Shown here piece by piece: positions 54,954 through 63,173 of a stretch of 64,000 bases of DNA. This DNA comes from Phycisphaerales bacterium (GTDB taxonomy: Bacteria > Planctomycetota > Phycisphaerae > UBA1845). The notes under the pieces were generated by a model. It was not told the DNA's origin and did not search any database. It saw only the letters and a program-made list of their open reading frames with translations. The stretch spans positions 1 through 64,000 of the forward strand of contig JABFSN010000151.1 of assembly GCA_013140575.1 (NCBI GenBank), in the 5' to 3' direction. A program made the translations under genes and the position numbers. Position 1 is the first letter of the stretch, and every line of letters begins with the position of its first letter.

Positions 54954-54981
54954 TTGATGAAACCACGGATCAGGTTATACT
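54954..54981 (+). promoter_or_regulatory. Promoter of the PIN-TRAM gene
   Basis: -35 TTGATG (54954-54959), 16-bp spacer, -10 TATACT (54976-54981), 145 bp before the ATG and about 70 bp after the miniature element. Confidence 0.55.
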
Positions 54982-55125
54982 CCCAAATGTAGCGGCGTGG
55001 CCGGCGAAACTGCCGCTGGGCGCGCCGCCGTCAGGTGGACACACGTCGGGCGCTGCGTGACGGACGGTCGGCCGCTGTTGCTGACGTTTCGGTCGAGGCC
55101 GCCGACCACGGATGGAGCCGTCGCA

Positions 55126-56334
55126 ATGCTGGTGATTCTGCGAGCCGTGTTCATGCTGGCGTTGGGGGTGATCGCCATCACCTTCGTCGTGGGGCAGAGC
55201 GAAAGCGGGCTGGGGGGATTCGCGCTCTACGCCGATGTGTTTCTCGTGGCGTGCATGGGGTTCGGCCTCGTAGTCATCTCGCTGGATATTTTCATTCCGC
55301 AAAAGTCGTTGAAGGCGATTTCCGGCGTCTTTTTCGGGCTGCTCATCGGCATCGTGATTGCGTTCGGGTTGTCGCTGGTCGTCGATCTTTCCGTGGAGGC
55401 GCTCAGCCGCGAATACCCGAATCTGCGTTCGCGGGTCTACGCCAACGTGCCCGTCGAGGAAAAAGTGACCGAATTGGACGAGAACGGGCTGCCGCGGCAG
55501 GTGCCCGTCGCGGTCATGAAGAGCCGGCCGATCGGCTACACCGACCATCCGCTGATCAGCACCATCAAGCTCATCATCGGCGTCATCTGTTGTTACCTGT
55601 CGATCAGCTTCATCCTTCAGACCCGCGACGACGTACGGTTCATGATTCCCTACGTCGAGTTCTCCCGCCAGGCTCGCGGAGGGCGCCCGCTGATTCTCGA
55701 CACGTCGGTCATTATCGACGGGCGCATCGCCGACATCGCCGACACCCGGGTGTTCGAATCGGAATTCATCGTTCCCAAGTTCGTGCTCGGCGAGTTGCAC
55801 GCGGTCGCCGACAGTTCCGACAAGCTGAAGCGCAACCGCGGACGCCGCGGACTGGACGTCTTGAACACGTTGCAGGCCGGCAAGAACATCGACATCAAAA
55901 TCAAGGACGTGCGGCTGGAGCCGGGCGGGGCGACGCGCGTGGATGAACGCTTGGTCGAACTGGCCCAGCGGTTGAACGGCCGCATCGTGACCAACGACTA
56001 CAATCTGAATCAGGTGGCCCAGTTCCACGGCGTGGACGTGATCAACATCAACGACCTGGCCAACGCGCTCAAGCCCGTCTACCTGCCCGGCGAGCGGTTT
56101 CGCATCAAGGTGGTCAAGCCCGGCGAGGACGCGGGCCAGGGCATCGGCTATCTGGACGACGGCACCATGGTGGTGGTCAACGGCGGTCGCGGGTTCATCG
56201 GGCAGGCGGTCGACGTGGCCGTCACCAGTTCGTTGCAGACGTCGGCCGGCCGCATGATTTTCGGCCGCGTGGACACGCCCGGCGAGGCTCCGGGCGGCGA
56301 TCGCCCGCGCCCCGCGCAATCGTCCAACGCCTAG
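55126..56334 (+). CDS. PIN-TRAM domain membrane protein (YacL-like)
   Basis: 402 residues from the ATG before LVILRAVFMLALG. Four hydrophobic segments lie at about 1-25, 32-55, 60-90 and 145-165. The PIN nuclease domain (about 185-300) shows LILDTSVIIDGRIADI, a conserved Glu in KFVLGELHAVAD and the final RIVTNDYNLNQVA. TRAM follows (about 320-380). YacL-type proteins are putative membrane-bound RNases. The gene ends in CTAG, the target site of the adjoining element. Confidence 0.9.
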   Translation: MLVILRAVFMLALGVIAITFVVGQSESGLGGFALYADVFLVACMGFGLVVISLDIFIPQKSLKAISGVFFGLLIGIVIAFGLSLVVDLSVEALSREYPNLRSRVYANVPVEEKVTELDENGLPRQVPVAVMKSRPIGYTDHPLISTIKLIIGVICCYLSISFILQTRDDVRFMIPYVEFSRQARGGRPLILDTSVIIDGRIADIADTRVFESEFIVPKFVLGELHAVADSSDKLKRNRGRRGLDVLNTLQAGKNIDIKIKDVRLEPGGATRVDERLVELAQRLNGRIVTNDYNLNQVAQFHGVDVININDLANALKPVYLPGERFRIKVVKPGEDAGQGIGYLDDGTMVVVNGGRGFIGQAVDVAVTSSLQTSAGRMIFGRVDTPGEAPGGDRPRPAQSSNA

Positions 56335-56353
56335 CGCCCGGGGGAGTGCATTC

Positions 56354-56405
56354 ATGGCCGCCAAGGTCTCGGGAATCGTTCCCGGCGCCGGAAAGGGAAC
56401 GCGGT
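56354..56405 (+). pseudogene. Duplicated 5' fragment of ispD
   Basis: The ATG at 56354 starts MAAKVSGIVPGAGKGTR, which matches the start of intact ispD at 56571 (MAAKVSVIVPGAGKGTR) with one change. The upstream bases also correspond (TAGCGCCCG..GGAGT). The match stops at about 56403, where the inserted element begins, and the frame then runs to a stop within the element. Confidence 0.85.
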
Positions 56406-56549
56406 CGGGTGGCACGGACAACGGTACTCCGTTGTCCGTGTGCGACCTGCCGGCGCGTTGAAATCGCAGTCGAGGCCGAAAGTCGGAGATCACGGGCACG
56501 CGAGTACGCTTGCCCGTGCCACCCCGAAAGATTAGGTGTGACAGAGCAC
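56406..56549 (+). mobile_element. Miniature inverted-repeat element, left end missing
   Basis: Same family as 54715-54883 but in + orientation. Hairpin arms CACGGACAACGG at 56413-56440 and CACGGGCACGCG at 56491-56518 (second with one mismatch), then the right terminal repeat ending GAGCAC at 56549 followed by TAG. No left terminal repeat precedes GGGTGGCACGG; the duplicated ispD fragment abuts it. Confidence 0.75.
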
Positions 56550-56570
56550 TAGCGCCCGAGGAGTTTGCGC

Positions 56571-57311
56571 ATGGCCGCCAAGGTATCCGTCATCGTTCCC
56601 GGCGCCGGAAAGGGAACGCGCTTCGGCGGCGCCGAAAACAAGACCATGGCCCGTCTCGACGGCCGGCCGGTCTTTCTGCGAACGCTCGAGCATTTCATCA
56701 ACCGCGACGACGTCATTCAGACCATTCTGGTGGTGTCCGGCGGCGATCTGGAGGAGGTCAAATCCCGGTTCGCGCCGAACCTGGCCCTGATGGGTGTGGC
56801 GCTGGTCGAGGGTGGCGAACGGCGGGTCGATTCGGTGGCCGCCGGATTGAAAAAGGTGCGCGACGACGCCGATCTGGTGGCCATACACGACGCGGTTCGA
56901 CCGTGCGTCACCGCGGGCATGATCGACGCCGTCTTCGCCGAGGCGGTCAAGGCCGGCGCGGCCATTCTGGCATCGCCGCTTCACGGGACCCTCAAGCGGG
57001 TGTCGGATGCGGGCGTGGTCGATGAGACGATGTCGCGCGTCGGCATCTACGAAGCCCAAACGCCGCAGGTATTTACCCGTCAGAAGTTGTTGGACATCTA
57101 TGCCCATCTGCCCGAAGACCTCGACGCCATCACCGACGACGCGCAGCTCTTCGAATTGGCCGGACACCCCGTGTCGGTGGTGAGGTCCGATCCCACCAAT
57201 ATCAAGATCACCACCAAGGCGGACATGGTCCTGGCCAACGCCATTCTGAAAGCCCGTCCCAGCGACCGGCCGACGCGAAGCCTGGGCGCATTCGAGGAAG
57301 CCCAGTGGTGA
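56571..57311 (+). CDS. ispD: 2-C-methyl-D-erythritol 4-phosphate cytidylyltransferase
   Basis: 246 residues; ATG seven bases after GAGGAG. IspD converts MEP and CTP to CDP-ME in the non-mevalonate isoprenoid pathway. The CTP-binding loop is VPGAGKGTRFGGAENK (8-23), then IHDAVRPCV near 106, EAQTPQVF near 164 and the end motif NIKITTKADM. Length is normal. The following lipoprotein gene is unrelated; ispF is not adjacent. Confidence 0.93.
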   Translation: MAAKVSVIVPGAGKGTRFGGAENKTMARLDGRPVFLRTLEHFINRDDVIQTILVVSGGDLEEVKSRFAPNLALMGVALVEGGERRVDSVAAGLKKVRDDADLVAIHDAVRPCVTAGMIDAVFAEAVKAGAAILASPLHGTLKRVSDAGVVDETMSRVGIYEAQTPQVFTRQKLLDIYAHLPEDLDAITDDAQLFELAGHPVSVVRSDPTNIKITTKADMVLANAILKARPSDRPTRSLGAFEEAQW

Positions 57312-57376
57312 ACGGGTGCCTGCCCATTCCGGCGAGATGATTCCGCCCCGTCAGAGCTGCGGGCGCAAGCCCGCCG

Positions 57377-57398
57377 TTGACCCGCGAGCGCGGGTCAA
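57377..57398. repeat. Perfect palindrome after ispD
   Basis: Arms TTGACCCGCG (57377-57386) and CGCGGGTCAA (57389-57398) around AG. A smaller hairpin (GGGC/GCCC) precedes it at about 57361-57372. It could end ispD transcription, but no T-run follows. Confidence 0.5.
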
Positions 57399-57565
57399 CA
57401 GGCTCCTGCCCGGTGCTACGAGATGAGCCGCTCACCGATCCTGGCACGCACCCGTGATCAACCACGCCGGAATTGCCTGTCTTGACGCACGCCGTCGAGG
57501 TAGTTCTAATCGTTCCCATCAATTACCGCGGCCCCTTGGGGCGCGGCAAACGGAGGGTTTTATCC

Positions 57566-58384
57566 ATGAAGGCGGCACGATGGGCGACTGTGTTCCTGCC
57601 ACTCCTTGCGGGCTGCAACACCGATCCGGTATTTGACCCGCGCCAGGACGTCGACGGTCCGACCACGCGCATCGACCGTCCCGACGGCGTTGACGTGCCC
57701 GACATTCAGATCGCGAACGCCGACGAGGTCGATCTGGTGGAACAGGTGTTGAGCCATCGCGCCCAATACCACCGGTCGCTGAAAGCGCTGCACGACTTCT
57801 ATCAGAAGCGGGGGTCCGAAACCAAACGCACCTGGGCCGCTCACGAACTGGAAGACGTGAACCGCATCAAACCGTTCCGTTATCTGCTGTCGGCCGAGAT
57901 TCCGTCCGATCGCTTGACCGCGCGCGATTCGATCGCCGAGGCCGACGTGCTGTACGACCGCGGCGTGCGCGAACTGGAGGAAGGCGGCCACGGGATACCG
58001 TTCATCTATCGCGAAAAGAAGCTCCGCGATTCGCTGGCCACGTTCAAGGACCTGATCGAGCGATTCCCGACCAGCGACAAGATCGACGACGCCGCGTTCC
58101 AATGCGGCGAGATCCACAAGGAGTATTTCAAGAACGAGGAGCCCATTGCGCTGCGCTGGTACGAACGCGCGTTCACCTGGAATCCGCAGACCCCGCACCC
58201 CGCCCGGTTTCAAGCGGCCGTGGTCTACGACTACCGTTTGCACGACCGCGATCGGGCGTTGGAGTTGTATCATCAGGTGCTCAAGCACGAGACGTTTAAT
58301 GAATCCAACGTGTCGTTTTCGGTCGCCCGCATCGCCGAATTGACCCGCGAAGAAAAGCCGGAAGTCCTCCGCGGCCGGAGATAG
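57566..58384 (+). CDS. Lipoprotein with TPR-like repeats
   Basis: 272 residues; ATG eight bases after GGAGGG. Lipobox LPLLAGC puts the lipid-modified Cys at residue 17. After a Pro/Asp-rich linker, residues about 60-260 are helical with TPR/Sel1-like units (e.g. RDSLATFKDLIERFPTSDKIDDAAFQCGEIH and RWYERAFTWNPQT), the style of BamD- or YbgF-like periplasmic scaffolds. Function unknown. Confidence 0.75.
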   Translation: MKAARWATVFLPLLAGCNTDPVFDPRQDVDGPTTRIDRPDGVDVPDIQIANADEVDLVEQVLSHRAQYHRSLKALHDFYQKRGSETKRTWAAHELEDVNRIKPFRYLLSAEIPSDRLTARDSIAEADVLYDRGVRELEEGGHGIPFIYREKKLRDSLATFKDLIERFPTSDKIDDAAFQCGEIHKEYFKNEEPIALRWYERAFTWNPQTPHPARFQAAVVYDYRLHDRDRALELYHQVLKHETFNESNVSFSVARIAELTREEKPEVLRGRR

Positions 58385-58513
58385 ACCCCGTCGCGGGCGG
58401 CGCTCAAAAAAACGGGCGCGACAGGTGGCGCGCCGCGTGCGAGTGATCCACGGTTCAACGATGATCCCGGCCGGTCACGCTCGAACCGCATCCTTCCGGA
58501 ATCGCGAAAACCG

Positions 58514-58685
58514 GTGTTCCGTCGTACCTTATGTTTCGAGTCGGGTGGCACGGACAACGGTACTCCGTTGTCCGTGTGCGGCCGGCCGGCGCGTTGACAT
58601 CGCAGTCCACGCCGAAAGTCCGAGACCACGGGCAAGCGAGTACGCTTGCCCGTGCCACCCCGAAAAATTAGGTGCGACGGAACAC
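58514..58685 (+). mobile_element. Miniature inverted-repeat element, full-length copy
   Basis: 172 bp. Left repeat GTGTTCCGTCGTACCTTAT and the inverse of the right end (GTGTTCCGTCGCACCTAAT) match at 17 of 19 positions. Hairpins at 58549-58576 (arms CACGGACAACGG) and 58627-58654 (arms CACGGGCAAGCG) are perfect. The right end is CAC followed by TAG, which on the minus strand is the stop codon of the gene at 58685-58954. The left flank is CCG rather than CTA. Confidence 0.85.
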
Positions 58686-58954
58686 TAGGACGACGCCGAC
58701 TGATCGTCGAGCATTTTGCGAAGCTGGGCGTTTTCCCGCCTCGTGGCCTCCAGATCGAACAGCATGTACTTGATCGACAGCCGCAGGAAGTCGATGCTTT
58801 CCTGCAGGTGGCTGACCGTCTGCTTCAGTTTTTTGTGCCGTTCCTTGGTCTGCTCAGCCAACGCGGTCAGCCGTTCGCGGTCGCCGTCGGGCAGGGTGCC
58901 GATTTCGGCGACCAGTTCGGCCAGCTTGCGCTGGAAGGTTTCTTCGTTCATCAT
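58685..58954 (-). CDS. Small coiled-coil protein of unknown function
   Basis: 89 residues starting MMNEETFQRKLAELVAEIG, after a GGAGG element on the minus strand; ATG 58951 is also possible. The protein is almost wholly charged helix with a heptad-like pattern (QTKERHKKLKQTVSHLQESIDFLRLSIKYMLFDLEATRRENAQL). No known domain was recognised. A much longer frame upstream to 59665 was rejected: it is Pro/Arg-rich and lacks an SD. Confidence 0.6.
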   Translation of the reverse strand: MMNEETFQRKLAELVAEIGTLPDGDRERLTALAEQTKERHKKLKQTVSHLQESIDFLRLSIKYMLFDLEATRRENAQLRKMLDDQSASS

Positions 58955-59352
58955 GCGCTTCCCTCCTCCGGTGCCGACCGTCCTCGTTGCGGCCAACCCG
59001 TTCCCCCGTTCCTCCGGAAACCGCGGGGGCCAATCCATTGTAGGACGGCCCATCGCCACGGACCAGCGGCAACCCGCCCGCCGGATTCCCTTGAATGGCA
59101 ACCCCGGTGCCAATCCGGCCGACCGTTCCGCCGTCGAACGCGATGCGGGCAACCCCTTGTCGGCCGGTGGTTTACGTGGCCATCCCGCGAAAACGGACCG
59201 CCCCCGTCCCCGTGCCGGTTGTACGCCGGTGTCGCGGGAAATCAACACGCCCGTCGTGCGCCCGCATCGCTTTAACTCGCCGTAACTCGCTGGTGCGAGA
59301 ATCCCTTCTCGCACCCACTCTTGCGGGAATCCCTTCCCGCGAAGGAGCGGGC
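58955..59352. other. Intergenic region without a supported gene
   Basis: 398 bp between two minus-strand genes. Apart from the two hairpins at 59292-59340 nothing was recognised. Confidence 0.4.
59292..59340. repeat. Two related hairpins in tandem
   Basis: Hairpin 1: arms GGTGCGAGA and TCTCGCACC (59292-59315). Hairpin 2: arms GCGGGAA and TTCCCGC (59323-59340). Both share the TGCG.GAATCCCTTC core, so one probably derives from the other. They lie downstream of the RNase H-like gene stop. Confidence 0.6.
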
Positions 59353-60198
59353 TCATAACGAACGCAACATCGCGGCCATCACGTCCGCCGTCGTGACCAG
59401 GTCCAGGAAGTTGTGGTGCAGGACGTCGCGCATGCGCGTCGCGTCGCCGGTGCGAACGAAGTGGTGATACGTGCCCGGGATTTCGGACCCAGGGACGTCG
59501 TCGTAGCGCCGCCGGCCGCAGATGTGACGCTCCAGCGTTTGCAGCTTGCAATCCGGCAGGAGTTTCCGGTAACACCGGCGGGCCACGTGCAGCAGGTCGC
59601 AATGACCCGTTGGCCGCCGCAGCTTGATTCGATGGTGCGTCGCCCGATCCGCAAGAAACGGCCAATCGAACGTCTTTCCGTTAAACGTGACCAGATGCGG
59701 ACGCTCGTCGAGATGCCGGGCGAAGTTCTCCAGAATGGCCGGTTCCTCGGAATGGTCGCGGGCCAGCAATTGAACGACCTGAAAACCGCCGTCGGCCACA
59801 AACAGGAGACCGATCAGAAACACCGGCGTCCCCGAAAACCCGCACGTCTCCAGGTCCACGAACAAGAGCGCCGAGTCACCGGCTGACACACACGCCCCCA
59901 GCGATTCGTGCACGGCGTCGGCGCGAACGGCCGACCCGCTGTCGCGAAACGCCGACGCAAATCGATCGTAGATCTCCCCGCCGGGAGCCCAAACCGCGCT
60001 GACGTTCCGATCGGCGAGGTAGCAGGCGCTCGCACCCACCGCGACCGCCGCGCCCGGGATCAGCGTTTCCAGATCGAACGCCGGTGCCCGTCTCGGTCGA
60101 TCCGTGCCTGCCGGCAACGCCGACGCCGGTATCACCCGACCGCCGACCGGGCCGCGGTTGAGTGTTTCCAGTCGTTTACGAATGTCCTCCACGGTCAT
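59353..60198 (-). CDS. RNase H-like exonuclease-fold protein (YprB family)
   Basis: 281 residues from the ATG before TVEDIRKRLETLNRG. LLFVDLETCGFSGTPVFLIGLL (first Asp and Glu), VTFNGKTFDWPFLADRA, TGHCDLLHVARR and LHHNFLDLVTTADV give the acidic positions of a DEDD-type RNase H-like domain (PF13482). Substrate unknown; YprB-like proteins are predicted nucleases. A longer in-frame start at 60240 exists. Confidence 0.8.
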   Translation of the reverse strand: MTVEDIRKRLETLNRGPVGGRVIPASALPAGTDRPRRAPAFDLETLIPGAAVAVGASACYLADRNVSAVWAPGGEIYDRFASAFRDSGSAVRADAVHESLGACVSAGDSALLFVDLETCGFSGTPVFLIGLLFVADGGFQVVQLLARDHSEEPAILENFARHLDERPHLVTFNGKTFDWPFLADRATHHRIKLRRPTGHCDLLHVARRCYRKLLPDCKLQTLERHICGRRRYDDVPGSEIPGTYHHFVRTGDATRMRDVLHHNFLDLVTTADVMAAMLRSL

Positions 60199-60473
60199 GA
60201 TGGTGCGATTGTAACCGATCACGTCGCCGTTCCGTACCACGATCGTCCGCGGCTGTGTGACGCTTCAAGGGACTGCTCGCCGAGCCGGTCGCGCAAGATT
60301 CAGAGCCGTGGCGCCAGCCCGTGGTTTCTGAAAGCGCGGGAACCGTTTAACCGTCCGCCCACCGGGCTTGCGGCCGGCGCTCGGATTCCTGAACGCCTTC
60401 GGGCGCATCCGACGGGCGTTCGTTGCGGTCCCCCGGACGACCGCGGCCTCCGATGATATGATCCCGCTCGGCG

Positions 60474-61232
60474 ATGTTCCGTCTCCTGACCTACAACATC
60501 CACAAGGCCATCGGCGTGGACCGGCGCTTCGATCCCGATCGGATCGCCGCCGTTCTCGAATACCACGACGCCGACATCGTTCTGTTGCAGGAGGTCGATC
60601 GCGGCGTGCCGCGGTCCGACCATTTCGATCTGGCTTCGCACCTGGCCAAACGGTTGCGTTACGATTTTCGAGCGGTGGGGATGAACGTGTTTCTCAAAAA
60701 GGGCCGCTACGGCAACGCCACACTAACGCGGTTCCCCATCGGGCGGCAGCACAACCTCGATCTGACCGTCGGAGCCCGCAAACGACGCGGCGCCCAGCAC
60801 ACGCGGATCATCATTCCCGCCCACGGTCGATCGGCCGCGATGACGCTGGACGTGTTCAACGTGCACCTGGGATTGTTGGCCACGGAACGACGCCGGCAGG
60901 TCGCACGGTTGCTGGCCTCGCCCGACGTCGCCCATCTCCACGAATCCGACGCCTGCATCATCGCCGGCGACATGAACGACTGGCGGGGGATGCTCCGCCG
61001 TCAGCGATTCGCACCGGCCGGCTTTCAATGCGCCACCAATCGCCGCCCCGTCTCGCGCTGGTCGATCCGCACATTTCCCAGTTACGCGCCCACCGGCGGG
61101 CTGGACAAGGTGTTCTATCGCGGATCGCTGCGCTTGCTCCACGCCTACCGCAGCCGGCTGCGCGTGGCGAAAGTCGCCAGCGATCACCTGCCCGTCATCG
61201 TTGAGTTCGAACCGACGATTCGCGTCGGATAG
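60474..61232 (+). CDS. Endonuclease/exonuclease/phosphatase-family protein
   Basis: 252 residues. LTYNIHKAIGVDRRFDPDRIAAVL (Asn at 8), LLQEVD (metal-binding Glu), NVHLGLL, IIAGDMNDWRG and VASDHLPVIVEFE give the standard Asn, Glu, Asp/Asn and terminal DH motifs of the fold. There is no signal peptide. Related bacterial proteins are phosphodiesterases or nucleases; substrate unknown. Confidence 0.88.
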   Translation: MFRLLTYNIHKAIGVDRRFDPDRIAAVLEYHDADIVLLQEVDRGVPRSDHFDLASHLAKRLRYDFRAVGMNVFLKKGRYGNATLTRFPIGRQHNLDLTVGARKRRGAQHTRIIIPAHGRSAAMTLDVFNVHLGLLATERRRQVARLLASPDVAHLHESDACIIAGDMNDWRGMLRRQRFAPAGFQCATNRRPVSRWSIRTFPSYAPTGGLDKVFYRGSLRLLHAYRSRLRVAKVASDHLPVIVEFEPTIRVG

Positions 61233-61267
61233 ACGGGTTCGCGTCTACCGGAAGACGTCGGACTTCG

Positions 61268-61369
61268 GGTGGCACGGGCAAGCGCACTCGCTTGCCCGTG
61301 TTTTCTTGTCACCGTGCATCGCCCCGTTCAATGATGATCGCTCGCGGCACACGGACAACAGGTACCGTG
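61268..61369 (-). mobile_element. Degenerate copy of the miniature inverted-repeat element
   Basis: The GGGTGGCACGGGCAAGCG arm and its complement make an intact hairpin at 61273-61300. The second hairpin is reduced to ACGGACAACAGGTACCGTG at 61351-61369. Terminal repeats are not recognisable. Orientation is as at 54715-54883. Confidence 0.65.
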
Positions 61370-61378
61370 CATGGGTTT

Positions 61379-61498
61379 AGCGTCCCTTGGGGACGCTGTG
61401 AATGTAGCCCAGCACTTCAGTGCTGGGATGACGGCGTCGCCGGGAGCCCATAGTCCCGGAGGGACGGCTGAGGCGGCATGCCGGATTTCAGCCGTCCC
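61379..61498. repeat. Hairpin array
   Basis: Successive palindromes: AGCGTCCC/GGACGCT (61379-61397), CCCAGCAC/GTGCTGGG (61408-61427), TCCC/GGGA near 61455, and GGGACGGCTGA/TCAGCCGTCCC (61460-61498). Similar in style to the arrays around rplK. Confidence 0.6.
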
Positions 61499-61654
61499 TT
61501 CGGGACTCGGTGCCATTTGGTCTCCCGCGAACCCCGCGTTGAAAGACGGGGCTACACTCAGGCCTGCCTGCGGCGGGCGTCCCATGACGACGCTGAACGC
61601 GTAGGTACGGTTGTTGATGCCACCCCACCCGAATTATTATCGGAGACCAATCGA

Positions 61655-62920
61655 TCACCGCCGCGGTTCGTCCAATCCCAGCCGTTCCGCCAGCGTCTTC
61701 GCGATGACCCCATTCGCCAACGGCGTGGGATGGGCGTGCTGATAGACCGCACGGATGCCTTCGCTCCGTGTCAGCTCGACCAGCGCCGGCGTCAAATCGA
61801 TCGACTCGATGCCTGCCTGATTCAGGAACGTCAACAACGATTCCCAATAGCCCGCCCCGCCCTCCATGCGTTCGACGACCGTGTCCTTGTCCGGAAAGAC
61901 AACCACCAGCACGCGCTCCGCCCCGTTCGACAACGCCTCGGCCCGAAACGTCCGCAGAATTTCGCACGTCACGCGAAACGGCTCCGATTCCGTGTTGCGA
62001 TAATACAGGTGCTGATCCCGCGCCAGATTCTCGTATAACCCACAGACGATGCGATACAGTCCGGACCAGTGCAGCATCGACCGTCGATAGGCGATCGGCG
62101 CCCGCTGAACCCAATAATCCGTCTCCATCAACGTCGCCGTCAACGACCCCGACCGAACCGCTTCCCTTAATTCCTCGACCGAGGATACCGGACACGGAAT
62201 CAATTCCAGTTGCCCGGACGCGTTCAGCCGGAACCGCGGCTTGACGGCCACGTCGCCCGTACCGTGAAAATACGCGGGCCGATAGACCGACACATTGCGC
62301 AGGATGTTCTCGAGCATGAAACCGATCAGCACCACGCGCGGATGAAACGCAACGCCGTCTCGTCGATAGCGCAGCAGCACCTGGTCGGTCCCGAAACCAC
62401 TGACGCCGAAATTCAACACCTCCACGTTCGACCCCTGTTGCGCCAACAGGTACGGCCAGGTTTCGTGCTCGAACCCGTGGCAATGGGTGAACGATTCTCC
62501 AAACGCCCCGATCCGCAGCACCCCGGCCGGCGCCTCCAGTGTGTATTCCCGACCCGCCCGAATGCCCGCCGAATTCGCTCGACGCGCGCCGTCCGGCGTC
62601 GCCCCGTTCGGGTGAAACGACCAGCCCAACTCCGCGTCGAACCGACGATAAGGATCGGGGTCATGCCCCAGCCGATCCAAATGCCCGGCTTGCTCCTCGT
62701 TGAAAATCAACGAATACGGCGGCAATGGCCAATTCAACAATCGCCCGTCGCGGCAGACGATCAGCGTCAGCAGCATGTCGAGGACGACCAACGGAATCAA
62801 CGAAAACACCAAACGCTTGAACCCCCGCCGGAATGACTGCGGGGGTTTGGATTTCGCCGCCCGTGACTCCGGTTTGATCGACGGGGCCGATGGCGGGTTT
62901 GAATTTGCCGCGGACGTCAT
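61655..62920 (-). CDS. SGNH/GDSL-hydrolase-like protein with one membrane anchor
   Basis: 421 residues from the ATG before TSAANSNPP; a longer in-frame start at 63061 was not preferred. A membrane segment near 40-57 (LVFSLIPLVVLDMLLTLIV) follows a basic N-terminus. GAFGESFTH carries the SGNH block I Ser, GVSGFGTDQVLLRY resembles block II/III, and HAHPTPLANGVIA holds the block V His. The block V Asp expected three residues before that His is Gln, so activity is uncertain. Substrate unknown. Confidence 0.7.
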   Translation of the reverse strand: MTSAANSNPPSAPSIKPESRAAKSKPPQSFRRGFKRLVFSLIPLVVLDMLLTLIVCRDGRLLNWPLPPYSLIFNEEQAGHLDRLGHDPDPYRRFDAELGWSFHPNGATPDGARRANSAGIRAGREYTLEAPAGVLRIGAFGESFTHCHGFEHETWPYLLAQQGSNVEVLNFGVSGFGTDQVLLRYRRDGVAFHPRVVLIGFMLENILRNVSVYRPAYFHGTGDVAVKPRFRLNASGQLELIPCPVSSVEELREAVRSGSLTATLMETDYWVQRAPIAYRRSMLHWSGLYRIVCGLYENLARDQHLYYRNTESEPFRVTCEILRTFRAEALSNGAERVLVVVFPDKDTVVERMEGGAGYWESLLTFLNQAGIESIDLTPALVELTRSEGIRAVYQHAHPTPLANGVIAKTLAERLGLDEPRR

Positions 62921-63173
62921 GTTAATAATCCAATTGTCGGTCAATTTGCGTCCGGAACCCGATCGGCGTTTGCGGGTGGATCCATTGAACGGTTGGACGA
63001 GGTGCCGGATCACCGCTGAAATGGTGTCGGAACCGCGACCAACTCCGTCAGAACCCGCCACGGGAGTGACGGGCCGCCCGGAACTGAAGTGACTCGATTC
63101 TCGTTCGGCCCGGCCCTGCGTCCCTTGTTCTCGTGCCGGCTCCGCGATCTGAATTCTCGTCCGCGCCCCGGCG

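Larger units (their letters stand above)
54565..55125. other. Intergenic region with a miniature element and a promoter
   Basis: 561 bp between the Kazal-like gene and the PIN-TRAM gene. It contains an inverted-repeat element (54715-54883) and a promoter (54954-54981), listed separately. No other gene is supported. Confidence 0.5.
61233..61654. other. Intergenic region filled by repeats
   Basis: 422 bp between convergent genes. It holds a decayed copy of the miniature element (61268-61369) and a hairpin array (61379-61498). No gene is supported. Confidence 0.6.

Noticed and set aside
57377-57398. Rho-independent terminator of ispD
   Set aside because: The stem is perfect but has only a 2-base centre and no downstream T-run, so it is listed as a palindrome only.
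54715-58685. Hairpin elements as a CRISPR array
   Set aside because: Copies are kilobases apart, flanked by genes, with terminal inverted repeats and no regular spacers or cas genes.
58955-59665. Long N-terminal part for the coiled-coil gene
   Set aside because: The upstream frame is Pro/Arg/Gly-rich without domain or SD, and overlaps hairpin repeats and the end of the RNase H-like gene. The SD points to 58954.
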